DNA of 64,000 nucleotides from Paracandidimonas soli (lineage in GTDB: Bacteria > Pseudomonadota > Gammaproteobacteria > Burkholderiales > Burkholderiaceae_B): NCBI RefSeq assembly GCF_004342005.1, contig NZ_SMBX01000001.1:372001-436000 (forward strand), in the 5' to 3' direction. The notes beneath the pieces were generated by a model. The model saw nothing but the letters and a program-made list of their open reading frames with translations. It had not been told where the DNA came from and did not search any database. This document shows positions 25,312 to 33,288 of this stretch, one piece after another (positions within the stretch are counted from its first letter, which is position 1; each line of letters starts with the position of its first letter). The translations under genes were made by a program, and so were the position numbers.

Positions 25312-25334
25312 GTGGCCGGCATGGCGCCGGCCAC
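25312..25334. repeat. Intercistronic hairpin behind the binding-protein gene
   Basis: A 9-bp perfect stem, GTGGCCGGC (25312-25320) with GCCGGCCAC (25326-25334), and a 5-base loop, lying between the LivK-like and LivH-like genes. No U-tract follows. As at 18851-18881, it probably sets the ratio of binding protein to permease. Confidence 0.6.
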
Positions 25335-25354
25335 AGCGTCACTGCAATGCCTTC

Positions 25355-26593
25355 CTATACCTGGACTCTGCTTTGGCGCTCGATGACGCCGTTCTTGATG
25401 ATGTTGATGCTGAAGTCGGGGGATGCGTCTCCGCGCTTGTCGAAATTGAGCTTCGACGAGGCGCCCTGGTAGCTGATCTTTCCGGATTTCAACTTTTCCC
25501 GGCCTTCTTCGAAGGAGTGGACGACGGTGCCGTCCGCGCCGGCGACTTCCGGGATCTTCGCATTGATTTCCACGGAGCTTGCATTGGGACCGGCAGCCTC
25601 CATGGCGAGCGCCAGGACGACGACCATGTCATAGCACATCGAGGCGTACGAATTGGTGGATCCGGGATTTCCCGTCAGTTTCTGGTACAGGGTGTTGAAA
25701 TCTTCGAGTGCGGGCGAGCCTTCGTTGGAGATCGTGCCGACGGTCAGCACGCCTTCGCAGACATCCTTGCCCAGCGCCTTGATCAGCGCTTCATTTCCTG
25801 CCCAGTTGGGCATGATCCAGCGCAGGTCATAGCCGGACTGGTACCACTCGCGCAGGATGATCGTGGTGTCCTGCAGGTACGAGCCCATGACGACCACGTC
25901 GGGCTTCGCCTCGATGATTTTCTGGACTTCGCTCCGGTAGCTGGGACGGTTGGGTTCGTAGACGACCGATTGCACGACCTTGCCGCCAGCGGCTTCCCAC
26001 GCTTCCTTGAAGCCCTGGGTGTTGCTCAGCCCGGATGCATTGTTGAAGGCCATGGTGGCAGGCCGCTCGAACCCGTTGTTCTTGGCTGCCTGGGCGAATG
26101 CGCGGCCGTACCGGTCGTTCGTGGCCTCGAACCTCCAGGAAAAACCCTTGGTGTTGCGCTCGGAGATCGAGGGCGCGCCCGATGTGTTCATCAGGATGGC
26201 GTCCGCTGCATCGGTCAGCGGCATGACGGCCAGGGTCACGCCCGAAGAAAATGTGCCGAGGATCGCGCCGACCTTGTTGACGTCCAGAAGCTTCTTTGCC
26301 GCGAGCACGCCGGCTTCCGGCTTGGTCTGGTCATCCTCCGCAAACACTTCCAGCTTGCGTCCACCCGCGCCGCCGAGAGCATTGATGCGTTCGGCCATCG
26401 CGATGATGATTTTCTGCATGCCCACGCCATAGCTCGATCCCGAGCCGGTGATGGAGTTCAGGGCGCCGATGCGGAAGGTGCCGGAGGAAGCCTGGGCGTT
26501 GACTATCGATGGGAAAAAAGAGCTTCCCAGTAAAGCGGTTCCCGCAATGCATAAACGACGGCGTTCGGTATTGAATTCACGGTTATTCATCAT
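25355..26593 (-). CDS. ABC transporter ligand-binding protein (LivK/HAAT type)
   Basis: A 412-residue periplasmic receptor of the type I Leu/Ile/Val fold. The N-terminus ERRRLCIAGTALLGSSFFPSIVNAQA resembles a twin-arginine signal. The mature part begins TFRIGALNSITGSGSSYGVGMQK, with AAKKLLDVNKVGAILGTFSSGVTLAVMPLTD and LEDFNTLYQKLTGNPGSTNSYASMCYDMVVVLALAMEAAG. The ligand is unknown; placement behind an isochorismatase-like amidase suggests an amide or N-carbamoyl compound rather than a branched-chain amino acid. It follows the hydrolase gene by 51 bp. Confidence 0.88.
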   Translation of the reverse strand: MMNNREFNTERRRLCIAGTALLGSSFFPSIVNAQASSGTFRIGALNSITGSGSSYGVGMQKIIIAMAERINALGGAGGRKLEVFAEDDQTKPEAGVLAAKKLLDVNKVGAILGTFSSGVTLAVMPLTDAADAILMNTSGAPSISERNTKGFSWRFEATNDRYGRAFAQAAKNNGFERPATMAFNNASGLSNTQGFKEAWEAAGGKVVQSVVYEPNRPSYRSEVQKIIEAKPDVVVMGSYLQDTTIILREWYQSGYDLRWIMPNWAGNEALIKALGKDVCEGVLTVGTISNEGSPALEDFNTLYQKLTGNPGSTNSYASMCYDMVVVLALAMEAAGPNASSVEINAKIPEVAGADGTVVHSFEEGREKLKSGKISYQGASSKLNFDKRGDASPDFSINIIKNGVIERQSRVQV

Positions 26594-26644
26594 ACTCTCC
26601 CTATCTGGATGCTGCTGGCTGGCTTTACTGAGAAGCCGGCCGGA

Positions 26645-27265
26645 TCAGGCTTTCTGGTTCTTGATGTAGTTGATTACTTCATCCGCGGTCGAAATGTCCG
26701 CATAGCGGCGGCCGACGTCGCGCAGGTTGTCGCGGTGCGGGCCTTCCTCGATATCGCCGACGCAGTCTTCGGGGACGATCGTCCTGAAGCCCCATTGGAA
26801 GCTGTCGATCGTCGAGGCGCGGATGCATCCGCTGGTGTTGCAGCCGGTGATGATGACGGTCTCAACCCCTTCCTTGATGAAGTAGGGAACAACCGACGTC
26901 TGGAAGAAGATCGATGGACCCGTCTTGCAGACTACGACATCGTAGCTGCTGTCGTAGATTTTCGGGTCCAGCGCCGAGCTGGGGTGATCCAGGCGGAATT
27001 GTTCGCGCACGGCGGTGATTTTCCAGTGAGGCATGTCGCGTTCGGACTTGTAGGCGGTGAAGCACGAAGCGATCGGGATGTTGTGCTCGCGCGCGACCTT
27101 CAGCAGGCGCGACGTGTTCTCCAGGCCGCGCATGACGAGCGGGGCTCCGCCAAGCGGATACTGCGTGTCGGTGAATGCAAGCTGGTAGTCAATGACGACG
27201 ATACCGACTTTGCCTTTCATGCCGATAGGAACTGCGCCATACGACCGGTTCTTGTAGTCATCCAT
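26645..27265 (-). CDS. Isochorismatase-family cysteine hydrolase (amidase type)
   Basis: A 206-residue cysteine hydrolase. The catalytic triad reads Asp in VVIDYQLAF, Lys in VVCKTGPSIF and Cys in TGCNTSGCIRAST. The layout and LDPKIYDSSYDVVV resemble the N-carbamoylsarcosine amidase and maleamate amidohydrolase branch. The ATG at 27265 has GGAGA five bases upstream; the longer frame to 27346 crosses the operator region and is rejected. It leads the Liv-type operon, so the importer may bring in its amide substrate. Confidence 0.85.
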   Translation of the reverse strand: MDDYKNRSYGAVPIGMKGKVGIVVIDYQLAFTDTQYPLGGAPLVMRGLENTSRLLKVAREHNIPIASCFTAYKSERDMPHWKITAVREQFRLDHPSSALDPKIYDSSYDVVVCKTGPSIFFQTSVVPYFIKEGVETVIITGCNTSGCIRASTIDSFQWGFRTIVPEDCVGDIEEGPHRDNLRDVGRRYADISTADEVINYIKNQKA

Positions 27266-27310
27266 GGGTTTCTCCATTAACGTGGGTAAAATGCTTATAT
27301 ACGTAAGAGT

Positions 27311-27331
27311 GTAGGTATTCAAAATACCTAC
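27311..27331. promoter_or_regulatory. 21-bp perfect palindromic operator candidate
   Basis: GTAGGTATT (27311-27319) and AATACCTAC (27323-27331) are perfect reverse complements around CAA. Another GTAGGTA half-site occurs at about 27354. The site lies between the divergent isochorismatase-like gene and the PAS-LuxR gene. Its size fits a dimeric LuxR-type regulator. Confidence 0.65.
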
Positions 27332-27459
27332 CTCAATACGTATCAACCACGTAGGTAGTTCTCCTAGTGTGAGAGGGAGATGGATCTGGATGGGCTATCT
27401 TGCGGTTGACGATCGGGCATGCGGCATGCGCATTGCCTCAAAGTGATATGGGAGCATTT

Positions 27460-28050
27460 ATGCCGAAACCGGATTTGAACTATGAATACCTGTTCCAGAA
27501 TATGCCGGTCGCGCAGATGGTGACGAGACATCGGGTCATCGTCGATTGCAGTGAAGCATTTGCGAGGATGTTCCGGCTTCAGCGGTCCGAACTGTTGCAG
27601 CACAATGTTCGTTTCTTGTATCCCACGCAGACCGATTTTGAAATGTCGGGGGAGCGGGTGCAGCGTATTCTTGCCGCGCAAGGGCAGTTCATGGATTCAA
27701 GGATGATGCGGCGTGCCAGCGGCGAGCTTTTCTGGGTGGAAGTCGAAGGCTATACCGAGAATCGGACCGATCCATATGCGGAAGCGTTCTGGGTGTTCCA
27801 CGAGGCGAGAACGCAGGAGTCTGCGGAAGCGCCCAGTCGCGTGCTTGCGACACCCAGTGGTGTGGCAAGGGGGGCGATGACCGCACGGGAACGCGATGTG
27901 GCTGCGTTGCTGATACAGAACCTGACAGCCAAGGAAATCGGAAAAGCGCTCGGGATCAGTCATCGGACTGTGGAAATACATCGCAGCCGCCTGTTGAAAA
28001 AATTCAATGCGGACAACACACGAGCTTTGATCGGGAATCTGCTGCTCTGA
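27460..28050 (+). CDS. PAS domain LuxR-type transcriptional regulator
   Basis: A 196-residue regulator. Residues about 8-115 form a PAS fold (YEYLFQNMPVAQMVTRHRVIVDCSEAFARMF, RRASGELFWVEVEGYTENR). Residues about 135-195 are a GerE/LuxR helix-turn-helix (MTARERDVAALLIQNLTAKEIGKALGISHRTVEIHRSRLLKKFNADN). There is no receiver or autoinducer domain, so signalling is through the PAS fold. Start at 27460 with GGGAG five bases before. Divergent from the hydrolase/Liv operon, which it probably controls through the 27311-27331 palindrome. Confidence 0.87.
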   Translation: MPKPDLNYEYLFQNMPVAQMVTRHRVIVDCSEAFARMFRLQRSELLQHNVRFLYPTQTDFEMSGERVQRILAAQGQFMDSRMMRRASGELFWVEVEGYTENRTDPYAEAFWVFHEARTQESAEAPSRVLATPSGVARGAMTARERDVAALLIQNLTAKEIGKALGISHRTVEIHRSRLLKKFNADNTRALIGNLLL

Positions 28051-28160
28051 GTGCTCCGGCGAAAGCCGCCGCGAACCAGATTGCCGTGATATTCTGACGC
28101 GGATTCCGTCGCGGCTGCATTGTGAGCCAGTTGCGACGGCAGCCTCGGCTTTCCTTGCCC

Positions 28161-28181
28161 GGCGATGCTTCTTGCATCGCC
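28161..28181 (+). terminator. Possible terminator hairpin after the PAS-LuxR gene
   Basis: An 8-bp perfect stem GGCGATGC/GCATCGCC with loop TTCTT, followed after a few bases by ATTTCCC. No real U-run, so this is weak. It is the only structured element in the 188-bp gap before the EamA gene. Confidence 0.35.
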
Positions 28182-28238
28182 GCCGGCATTTCCCTTGACC
28201 TCAATGGCGGGCAGGCAATGGCCTGAACGTTGCGATAC

Positions 28239-29183
28239 ATGCATTCTTCACCTTCTTCACTGACTGGCCGTGACTTCGCCGCTGCGCTTTGCGTTGTGGT
28301 GATCTGGGGACTGAACTTCGTTGCCATGAAGCTGGCGTTGCGTGATTTCACGCCGTTCCAGCTGGGGGCGATACGCTACGTCTTTGCTTCGTTGCCGCTG
28401 GTGCTGTTCGTGCGGTTTCCGCGCGGCGGCATCAAGTGGCTGGTCGCCTACGGGCTGTGCCAGGGAGTCGGCCAGTTCGGCCTGCTGTTCGTGGCCTTGC
28501 AGGTCGGCATGACGGCGGCGCTGGCATCGGTGCTGATGCAGATCCAGGTGTTCTTCACCGCGCTGTTCGGTTATTTTGTGCTGCGCGAAACACTGACGCC
28601 GGCATTGCGTGTGGGCCTGGTGTGCGCGGCCGTCGGCCTGGGCTGTTTCGCCATGAATTATGCCGGAGGCGGGGAGCAGGGCGCGATGGTCGCCGGCACG
28701 ACGGTGCTGGGCTTTGTGCTGAACGTGGGTTCCGCTGCGATGTGGGCCGCGTCCAATATCGTTGCACGGCGGGCCCACCAGAGCATGAAGAAGTTCGATG
28801 CGCTGGGCTTTGTCGTCTGGTCCAGCCTGGTGCCGATCCTGCCGTTTACCGTCGCCAGCTTGCTGGTGGATCCCACTGCCTTGCGCTGGCGGTGGCTGGA
28901 GGCCGATTGGGGCAGCTGGCTGTCGGTCGCTTACCTGGGCTGGTTCGCGACGATCCTGGCGTATGCCTTGTGGACGTGGCTGCTGCGCCGCCATCCGGCC
29001 AACAAGGTCGCGCCATTCAGCCTGGCGGTGCCGCTGATAGGCCTGACGGCGGGCGTCGTGGCGCTTGGGGAAAGCATATCTCCATGGCAGTGGGGCGGCA
29101 TTGCATTCATCGTGCTGGCCCTGGGCATCGTCATGCTGTGGCCCTTGCTGGCGGCACGCAGGGCGGCCGCGGCCGCCGGATGA
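28239..29183 (+). CDS. EamA-family (DMT superfamily) exporter
   Basis: A 314-residue inner-membrane protein with two EamA repeats and ten hydrophobic segments. AALCVVVIWGLNFVAMKLALRDFTPFQLGAIRYVFASLPL in repeat one and VPLIGLTAGVVALGESISPWQWGGIAFIVLALGIVML in repeat two are typical. It is closest in layout to E. coli EamA, an exporter of cysteine-pathway metabolites; the substrate here is inferred only. Start at ATG 28239; a TTG nine bases earlier is less likely. Converges on a second DMT exporter. Confidence 0.87.
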   Translation: MHSSPSSLTGRDFAAALCVVVIWGLNFVAMKLALRDFTPFQLGAIRYVFASLPLVLFVRFPRGGIKWLVAYGLCQGVGQFGLLFVALQVGMTAALASVLMQIQVFFTALFGYFVLRETLTPALRVGLVCAAVGLGCFAMNYAGGGEQGAMVAGTTVLGFVLNVGSAAMWAASNIVARRAHQSMKKFDALGFVVWSSLVPILPFTVASLLVDPTALRWRWLEADWGSWLSVAYLGWFATILAYALWTWLLRRHPANKVAPFSLAVPLIGLTAGVVALGESISPWQWGGIAFIVLALGIVMLWPLLAARRAAAAAG

Positions 29184-29279
29184 TGGCAATGCCTGCGGAG
29201 ATCGCCATCCGGCGGCTTGCCGCCCCGGTGTAGACGGCCGTTTTACCGCCGTCGCGGAGGCTGGCAGCGTGTGCGGGTT

Positions 29280-30179
29280 TCAGGCTGCTTTCGATGGCCT
29301 GCCGCGGGTGGCCAGCCAGCATAGTATCGAGCCGGCGCACACCATGGCGGCGCCTTGCCAGAAAGGCGGCGACAGCGGAGTGCGCAGGATTGCGGCGGCC
29401 AACGCGGCGGAGAAGACAGGGATGAAATACGAAGCGCCGGCAAGAATGGTGACGTTGCCGTGCAGGATGCCCACGTTCCATGCGCCGTAGCCGAATCCCA
29501 TGACGGCGCCGGCCAGGGCCAGGTAAATGACTGCGCTCAGATCGAACCGCATGGCCGGGGCTCCCGTTGCCAAGTACTGGACCCACAGTACGCAGGCTGT
29601 CAGCATGAAGAAGAGCGTGATGCCGTTCTTCCCGTCGGAGATCATGGCCGTGATGGTGCAGTACGTCGCCCAGATCAGCGCGCCGACGAACGCCAGTCCA
29701 TAGCTGAGGGGGGTGTCCTGGATATTGGCCAGCATGCCCGCGAAGTCCAGCCCCTCGTCCCCACCCAGCACCCAGCAGACACCCGTGATTGCGATTGCGA
29801 ATCCCGGAACGATCAGCAGACTGGATTTCTGGTTGTTGAAGGCAATGGCAAAGACCATGGTCAGCGCCGGCCACAGGTAATTCACCATGCCGACTTCGAT
29901 GGCCTGGCGGTTGCTGCGGGCGTAGCCGATGGACAGGGAGAGGCATAGCTCGTAGGCCACGAACAGGATGCTGCCCCAGATCAGATAGCGACGAGGAAAC
30001 TCGTGCAGCTTGGGAAAGCCCGCCGTGAACAGCAGCAGGACGGAAGCCACGGTATAGATCATGGCGGCGCCGCCTACGGCGCCCAGGCTTTCGGTGACGC
30101 CCCGGATGAGTCCGACGATGGCGCTCCAGAAGAAGATGGCGAGCAGCCCGACCAGGGTTGCGTTTTTTCTGCTGATCAT
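29280..30179 (-). CDS. DMT-superfamily exporter (YddG-like)
   Basis: A 299-residue inner-membrane protein with about ten hydrophobic segments. The run LLAIFFWSAIVGLIRGVTESLGAVGGAAMIYT and YELCLSLSIGYARSNRQAIEVGMVNYLWPALTM resembles YddG aromatic amino acid exporters. Final repeat: GILHGNVTILAGASYFIPVFSAALAAAIL. Convergent with the EamA-family gene at 28239-29183; a short GACGGC/GCCGTC hairpin at 29233-29253 lies between them. Substrate not determined. Confidence 0.85.
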   Translation of the reverse strand: MISRKNATLVGLLAIFFWSAIVGLIRGVTESLGAVGGAAMIYTVASVLLLFTAGFPKLHEFPRRYLIWGSILFVAYELCLSLSIGYARSNRQAIEVGMVNYLWPALTMVFAIAFNNQKSSLLIVPGFAIAITGVCWVLGGDEGLDFAGMLANIQDTPLSYGLAFVGALIWATYCTITAMISDGKNGITLFFMLTACVLWVQYLATGAPAMRFDLSAVIYLALAGAVMGFGYGAWNVGILHGNVTILAGASYFIPVFSAALAAAILRTPLSPPFWQGAAMVCAGSILCWLATRGRPSKAA

Positions 30180-30435
30180 GATGTCCGGCAGGCCCTGGTT
30201 GCAGGGGCTGCAAAGATTGGCGTGTCAGGGATTGGGTGCTTCAGGGAAGGCCGCGCAATTTTAACGCCCTGCGTTTTTTGTAAACGGGGCGGGAGATTTG
30301 GTATCGAAATCCGTCGATCCGGTCGGCTTGCCGGGTTGCGGCATACCAACCGGAACCCGATGTTACATCCGTTGATCTTTCCTGCTGCGGCGTCTTGCTA
30401 AGGTGAACCTTGTTTCAACCGCACGAGGAGAACTT

Positions 30436-30669
30436 ATGCAACTCACGTACGCTGGACGTTTCGGGATGGCGGCAGTGTCTTTCGCGGCCCTTGCGGCGCT
30501 TGCGGCATGCTCGTCGCCCTCCCAGATCAATACGCGCGACGGCCAGTCGGTCTCGACGGCCGACCGCCCGGAAGTCGACAAGGACAAGGATTTCATCACC
30601 TACGAGAAGGACGGCCGCGAAGTGCAGGTGAACAAGGCGGACGTTCACTCCATCGAGGAAATCAAGTAG
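30436..30669 (+). CDS. YgdI/YgdR-family small lipoprotein
   Basis: A 77-residue lipoprotein. Signal peptide with lipobox LAAC at about residues 21-24 (AALAALAACSSPSQ), then the YgdI/YgdR SH3-like core INTRDGQSVSTADRPEVDKDKDFITYEKDGREVQVNKADVHSIEEI. The start is at ATG 30436 with a GAGGAGAAC ribosome-binding site; the in-frame start 33 bases earlier lacks one. Membrane-anchored; function of the family is not established. Ends before a strong terminator. Confidence 0.87.
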   Translation: MQLTYAGRFGMAAVSFAALAALAACSSPSQINTRDGQSVSTADRPEVDKDKDFITYEKDGREVQVNKADVHSIEEIK

Positions 30670-30763
30670 CGGTCGATGTGGCAGGCCCTGCGAGGGCCCC
30701 CATGAGGCGCGGCCCTGTTGCGTAGATCAGGGCCGGACGCCGCGTCAGGCGAAGCAGAGCAGG

Positions 30764-30804
30764 CAAGGCGCCGCATCATCGGATGCGGCGCCTTGTTCTT
30801 TTCC
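30764..30804 (+). terminator. Rho-independent terminator after the YgdI/YgdR-like gene
   Basis: A 14-bp perfect stem (30764-30777 with 30782-30795) with a 4-base ATCG loop, then TTCTTTTCC. It lies 94 bp past the lipoprotein stop. It is also downstream of the convergent propeller gene (stop 30818) and may end both transcripts. Confidence 0.8.
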
Positions 30805-30817
30805 GGGAGTCGCGGCT

Positions 30818-32083
30818 TCAGCCGGTGATGCCGGAGATGTCTATCACGTACATCTGCCGCGCGGTCTTCTCGTGCACCGAGTCAATGCAGATCTTCGTGC
30901 CGGCCCGGTTCCAGCGTGGATGCAGATCGCAGCGGTTTTCCTTCTTCAGGCCGGGGTCGGCGTAGAACCTGCCCAGGGGCACGGTGGTTTTCCTGTCCAT
31001 GTCATACAGGAACAGTACCCGCTCATGCGTTTGCGGATCAGGGTAGGTATCGCTGAGCAGCCAGCGTGGATTGACCGGCGAGAACGTCATGTGGCCGTTT
31101 TCGGTCAGGATGCCGTCGCCCACGACCTGGACGTCTCCATCGTCCGCATCGTGGTAGAGATGGTAGTGTATGCTGCCCGCGTGCGGCCCCCAGACGATGA
31201 TGTATTCATTGTCGCGCCAGAGCGGGTGGGAGATCTGGTATTCGGACTTTTCATAGTCGAACGTCCCGACCGCCGCGGGATCGAAGTTCTCGGCCAGTTG
31301 CGGGAGCGGGTGATCCGAGCATTCGAGCAGGCGCATGTTGCCGCCATCGGGGTCCATGGTGATCAGCCGGTGCAGGAAGCAGGTCTCGTCCTCGACCCGC
31401 TCGGTCCAGCGATGCAGGAACAGGATGCGGTTCGACGCGGGGTTGATTTCTACGTGGCTGACCCAGTGGATGGCCTTGTCCATCGATGGACGGGGGTGAA
31501 AGCTGCTCAGATCCGCGTAGCTGACCAGCAGATGCGACTCGCCAGTGGCCAGGTCCATCCGGCGGATGCCGTCGTCCCCTGGAGCCAGCGGCACCGTGAA
31601 CGGGCCGCCGTGCTCGCTGTAGCCAATGGTTTCGTGCGTGATGTAGAGGCGGCGATAGTCCAGGCAAAGCGCGTAGCTGCTGTTCGGAGCGACCACATAG
31701 ATGGGCAGGGGCAGGATGCGCGTCCGCCCGCTTGCAATATCGTGGATCGCCGAGCGCAGCCCGGGGTAGATGCCAGTGCCGTCGCCGCTGCGGCAGTTAT
31801 AGATGAGCTGCGGGCCGGGGGCGTCGTCCAGCCATTGCAGTTGGCAGCCCATCTGCCAGTTCCATGCCGTGGTGGTGCCGACGGCGTGGTAGCGGTCGCT
31901 GTCCTGCGTATCGAAATATCCGACCTCGGAAACGAGTTCCGGCGTCAAGCGCGCGTCCATCATGGACACGCGATTGGCGAGTATGTAGCGGTCGCTGCGG
32001 TCCCAGGTGCTTTTGTTGTAGTAGCCGAAAAAATGATGCTGCTTGCCATCGCCGAGGCGATGGCAGGAAGGAAAGGAGACCAT
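30818..32083 (-). CDS. Predicted beta-propeller protein, oligogalacturonate-lyase-like
   Basis: A 421-residue protein with repeated TolB/WD40-like blades. HHFFGYYNKSTWDRSDRYILANRV opens the first, and later blades include GDDGIRRMDLATGESHLLVSYADL, HVEINPASNRILFLHRWTE, HMTFSPVNPRWLLSDTYPDPQTHERVLFLYDMD and CDLHPRWNRAGTKICIDSVHE. Spaced His residues at blade ends recall the metal/substrate histidines of oligogalacturonide lyases, but identity is uncertain. No signal peptide is seen, so it is probably cytoplasmic. Adjacent to and probably cotranscribed with an orphan Bug receptor. Confidence 0.6.
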   Translation of the reverse strand: MVSFPSCHRLGDGKQHHFFGYYNKSTWDRSDRYILANRVSMMDARLTPELVSEVGYFDTQDSDRYHAVGTTTAWNWQMGCQLQWLDDAPGPQLIYNCRSGDGTGIYPGLRSAIHDIASGRTRILPLPIYVVAPNSSYALCLDYRRLYITHETIGYSEHGGPFTVPLAPGDDGIRRMDLATGESHLLVSYADLSSFHPRPSMDKAIHWVSHVEINPASNRILFLHRWTERVEDETCFLHRLITMDPDGGNMRLLECSDHPLPQLAENFDPAAVGTFDYEKSEYQISHPLWRDNEYIIVWGPHAGSIHYHLYHDADDGDVQVVGDGILTENGHMTFSPVNPRWLLSDTYPDPQTHERVLFLYDMDRKTTVPLGRFYADPGLKKENRCDLHPRWNRAGTKICIDSVHEKTARQMYVIDISGITG

Positions 32084-32113
32084 GTAGCGTTCTCGTTGAT
32101 CAGGTGTGGGCGA

Positions 32114-33103
32114 TCAGCCGGCGGTGATGTTGCGGGCCTTGATGACTTCATTCCAGCGGGCGCGCTCCTTCTCGACAAAAGCGTTGGCCTCGCCGGGCGT
32201 ATTGCCGACCGGCGTCATCCCCAGTTTTTCCAGCCCCTGGCGGAAAGAGGGATCGGCGTAGACGCGGCGCACGTCGGCGTTGATCTTCTCGATCAGCGCA
32301 TCCGGCACGTTCTTGCCGGCGGCCAGTGTCGTCCATGACGTGACAGTCAGGCCAGGCAGGCCGGCTTCGGCAGCGGTGGGCACATCGGGCAGGGCGGGAG
32401 AGCGCTGCGCGCCCGTGGTCGCCAGCGCCTTGAGCTTGCCGGTCTGGATGTAGCCGATGGTGGTGGGCACGTTTTCGAACAGCAACTGGATCTGGCCGCC
32501 CAGCAGGTCGTTGATGGCGGCCGAGCTGCCCTTGTAGGGGATGTGCATGAGCGGCGCGTCCGATGCCATTTTGTAGAGCTCGCCCACCATGTGAACGGAC
32601 GAGCCGATGCCGGCCGAACCGAATGTCACCTCATCGGGCTTGGATTTGGCCAGTTCGGTCAGCTCGCCCAGCGAGTTGGCGGACAGCGATGGGTTGGCCA
32701 CCACGGCATGCGGCATTTCGGCGACGATGGTGATCAGCTTCAGATCGGTGGCGGGCGAGTAGCTCAGTGTTTTGTAGATGCCGTAGGTGGCGTGCAGGCC
32801 GATCGAGCCCAGCAGCAGCGTGTAGCCTCCGGCGTCGGAGTCCGCGACCAGGCGTCCCCCAATATGGCCACCCGCGCCGGGCTTGTTTTCGACGACCACA
32901 GGCTGCTTGTAGAGTTTGCCCAGGTGCTCGGCCAGCAGCCGGCCCTGGATGTCGGAGCTGCCGCCCGCGGTAAAGGGCACGACGATGGTGATCGGGCGAT
33001 CGGGATAATTGGCCTGGGCGTGCGCGGCCATGGGCAGGGCGAATCCCGCGATCGCCAGGCAGGCGCCCGGAAGATGCTTGGTCCAGTTGGTCATCAGGTT
33101 CAT
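32114..33103 (-). CDS. Bug/TctC-family tripartite tricarboxylate transporter receptor
   Basis: A 329-residue periplasmic receptor. Signal peptide about 1-29 (GACLAIAGFALPMAAHAQ), then YPDRPITIVVPFTAGGSSDIQGRLLAEHLG, VVVENKPGAGGHIGGRLVADSDAGGYT and HIPYKGSSAAINDLLGGQIQLLFEN. The start has a GAGGGG ribosome-binding site 6 bases before the ATG. No TctA/B genes accompany it. Divergent from a LysR gene; the propeller protein follows 30 bp downstream. Confidence 0.9.
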   Translation of the reverse strand: MNLMTNWTKHLPGACLAIAGFALPMAAHAQANYPDRPITIVVPFTAGGSSDIQGRLLAEHLGKLYKQPVVVENKPGAGGHIGGRLVADSDAGGYTLLLGSIGLHATYGIYKTLSYSPATDLKLITIVAEMPHAVVANPSLSANSLGELTELAKSKPDEVTFGSAGIGSSVHMVGELYKMASDAPLMHIPYKGSSAAINDLLGGQIQLLFENVPTTIGYIQTGKLKALATTGAQRSPALPDVPTAAEAGLPGLTVTSWTTLAAGKNVPDALIEKINADVRRVYADPSFRQGLEKLGMTPVGNTPGEANAFVEKERARWNEVIKARNITAG

Positions 33104-33250
33104 GGTGTCCCCTCGGTTGTCTTTATGGCGTTGGAAGCGGTCCGGCCGGGCGGCGGCTCCGCAGTAGTAGTGTGCTGGAACATGCGGCAGGCATGTCGCG
33201 CCAGTGTAGGGAGCATTATTGATTTGAAAAAATTCTTTTTTATCGGCAAG

Positions 33251-33273
33251 CTATGCATATTTGATATACATAG
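33251..33273. promoter_or_regulatory. Palindromic LysR-type operator candidate
   Basis: CTATGCATAT (33251-33260) and ATATACATAG (33264-33273) are reverse complements with one mismatch around TTG. The site ends 15 bp before the LysR start, in the divergent promoter region shared with the Bug receptor gene. It could mediate autoregulation. Confidence 0.55.
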
Positions 33274-33288
33274 GCTTTCTTTCCTCTC

